Shown here in pieces: positions 44,505 through 44,559 of a stretch of DNA of 44,559 nucleotides; position 1 is the first letter of the stretch, and each line of letters opens with the position of its first letter. Origin of the DNA: Hyphomicrobiales bacterium (GTDB taxonomy: Bacteria; Pseudomonadota; Alphaproteobacteria; Rhizobiales; Rhizobiaceae). The notes beneath the pieces were generated by a model. It saw nothing but the letters and a program-made list of their open reading frames with translations. It was not told the origin of the DNA and ran no database searches. Made by a program: the position numbers and the translations under genes. The stretch lies in NCBI GenBank assembly GCA_900472295.1, contig UCIA01000030.1:373110-417668 (forward strand), in the 5' to 3' direction.

Positions 44505-44559
44505 GCACCAATGCGAGGCGGTGAGCAGCCACCGGATGGTCTGCGGGACAGCGCCCCCC

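Overview
The window looks like chromosomal DNA of an alphaproteobacterium of the Rhizobiales, most likely Mesorhizobium or a close relative. The grounds are very high GC in most genes, GcrA- and CtrA-type cell-cycle elements, LexA boxes of the GAAC-N7-GAAC type, EcfG-type (GGAAC-N16/17-CGTT) promoters, small families common in rhizobia (DUF982, DUF1236, DUF2934, DUF924) and several palindromic intergenic repeats of the kind seen in rhizobial genomes. No tRNA, rRNA, transposase or CRISPR array was recognised. Species-level identity cannot be settled from the sequence alone.

Layout. 0.1-2.9 kb: a 2OG-Fe(II) oxygenase, a 31-residue peptide with a lasso-type RiPP leader motif, and an ABC-F ATPase. 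2.9-8.9 kb: a CHASE-PAS-GGDEF-EAL protein, an acyl-CoA synthetase and a lysine-2,3-aminomutase-like radical SAM enzyme. 9.0-12.8 kb: metH behind a palindromic candidate operator. 13.0-18.0 kb: a DUF2934 protein, then an AT-richer two-gene insertion: a 1359-residue NACHT-type NTPase with a C-terminal PD-(D/E)XK-like motif, overlapping a poly-gamma-glutamate hydrolase-family metallopeptidase. This pair is the best candidate for an undescribed (probably anti-phage) system. 18.1-20.1 kb: minCDE with a full CtrA box just upstream. 20.1-25.6 kb: repeat mosaic, EamA exporter, truncated sugar-transfer ATP-grasp gene, DUF924 and NmrA-like genes divergent from a LysR regulator, and a secreted Gly/Asn-rich protein whose 3' end runs into a repeat.

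25.7-29.3 kb: a NarL-type two-component pair and SOS-controlled dinB. 29.3-35.4 kb: a run of small, mostly secreted or disordered proteins, at least six of which follow EcfG-like promoters, so this looks like a general-stress-response neighbourhood. 35.4-39.0 kb: a TPP riboswitch followed by ykoF-thiX-thiZ-thiY, a thiamine-precursor (pyrimidine) uptake operon. 39.1-42.4 kb: a protein of about 25 TPR repeats with a LexA box upstream. 42.6-44.5 kb: an autocleavable S24/CI-like repressor, a divergent small gene and a GcrA-family regulator.

Two regulatory circuits stand out. The S24 repressor region carries TCGTAC-N5-GTACGA operators that recur 8 kb away in front of an unknown small gene at 35383. 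The two LexA boxes (dinB and the TPR gene) are nearly identical, so DNA damage may connect several genes here. All functional statements are from reading the sequence; no database search was run.
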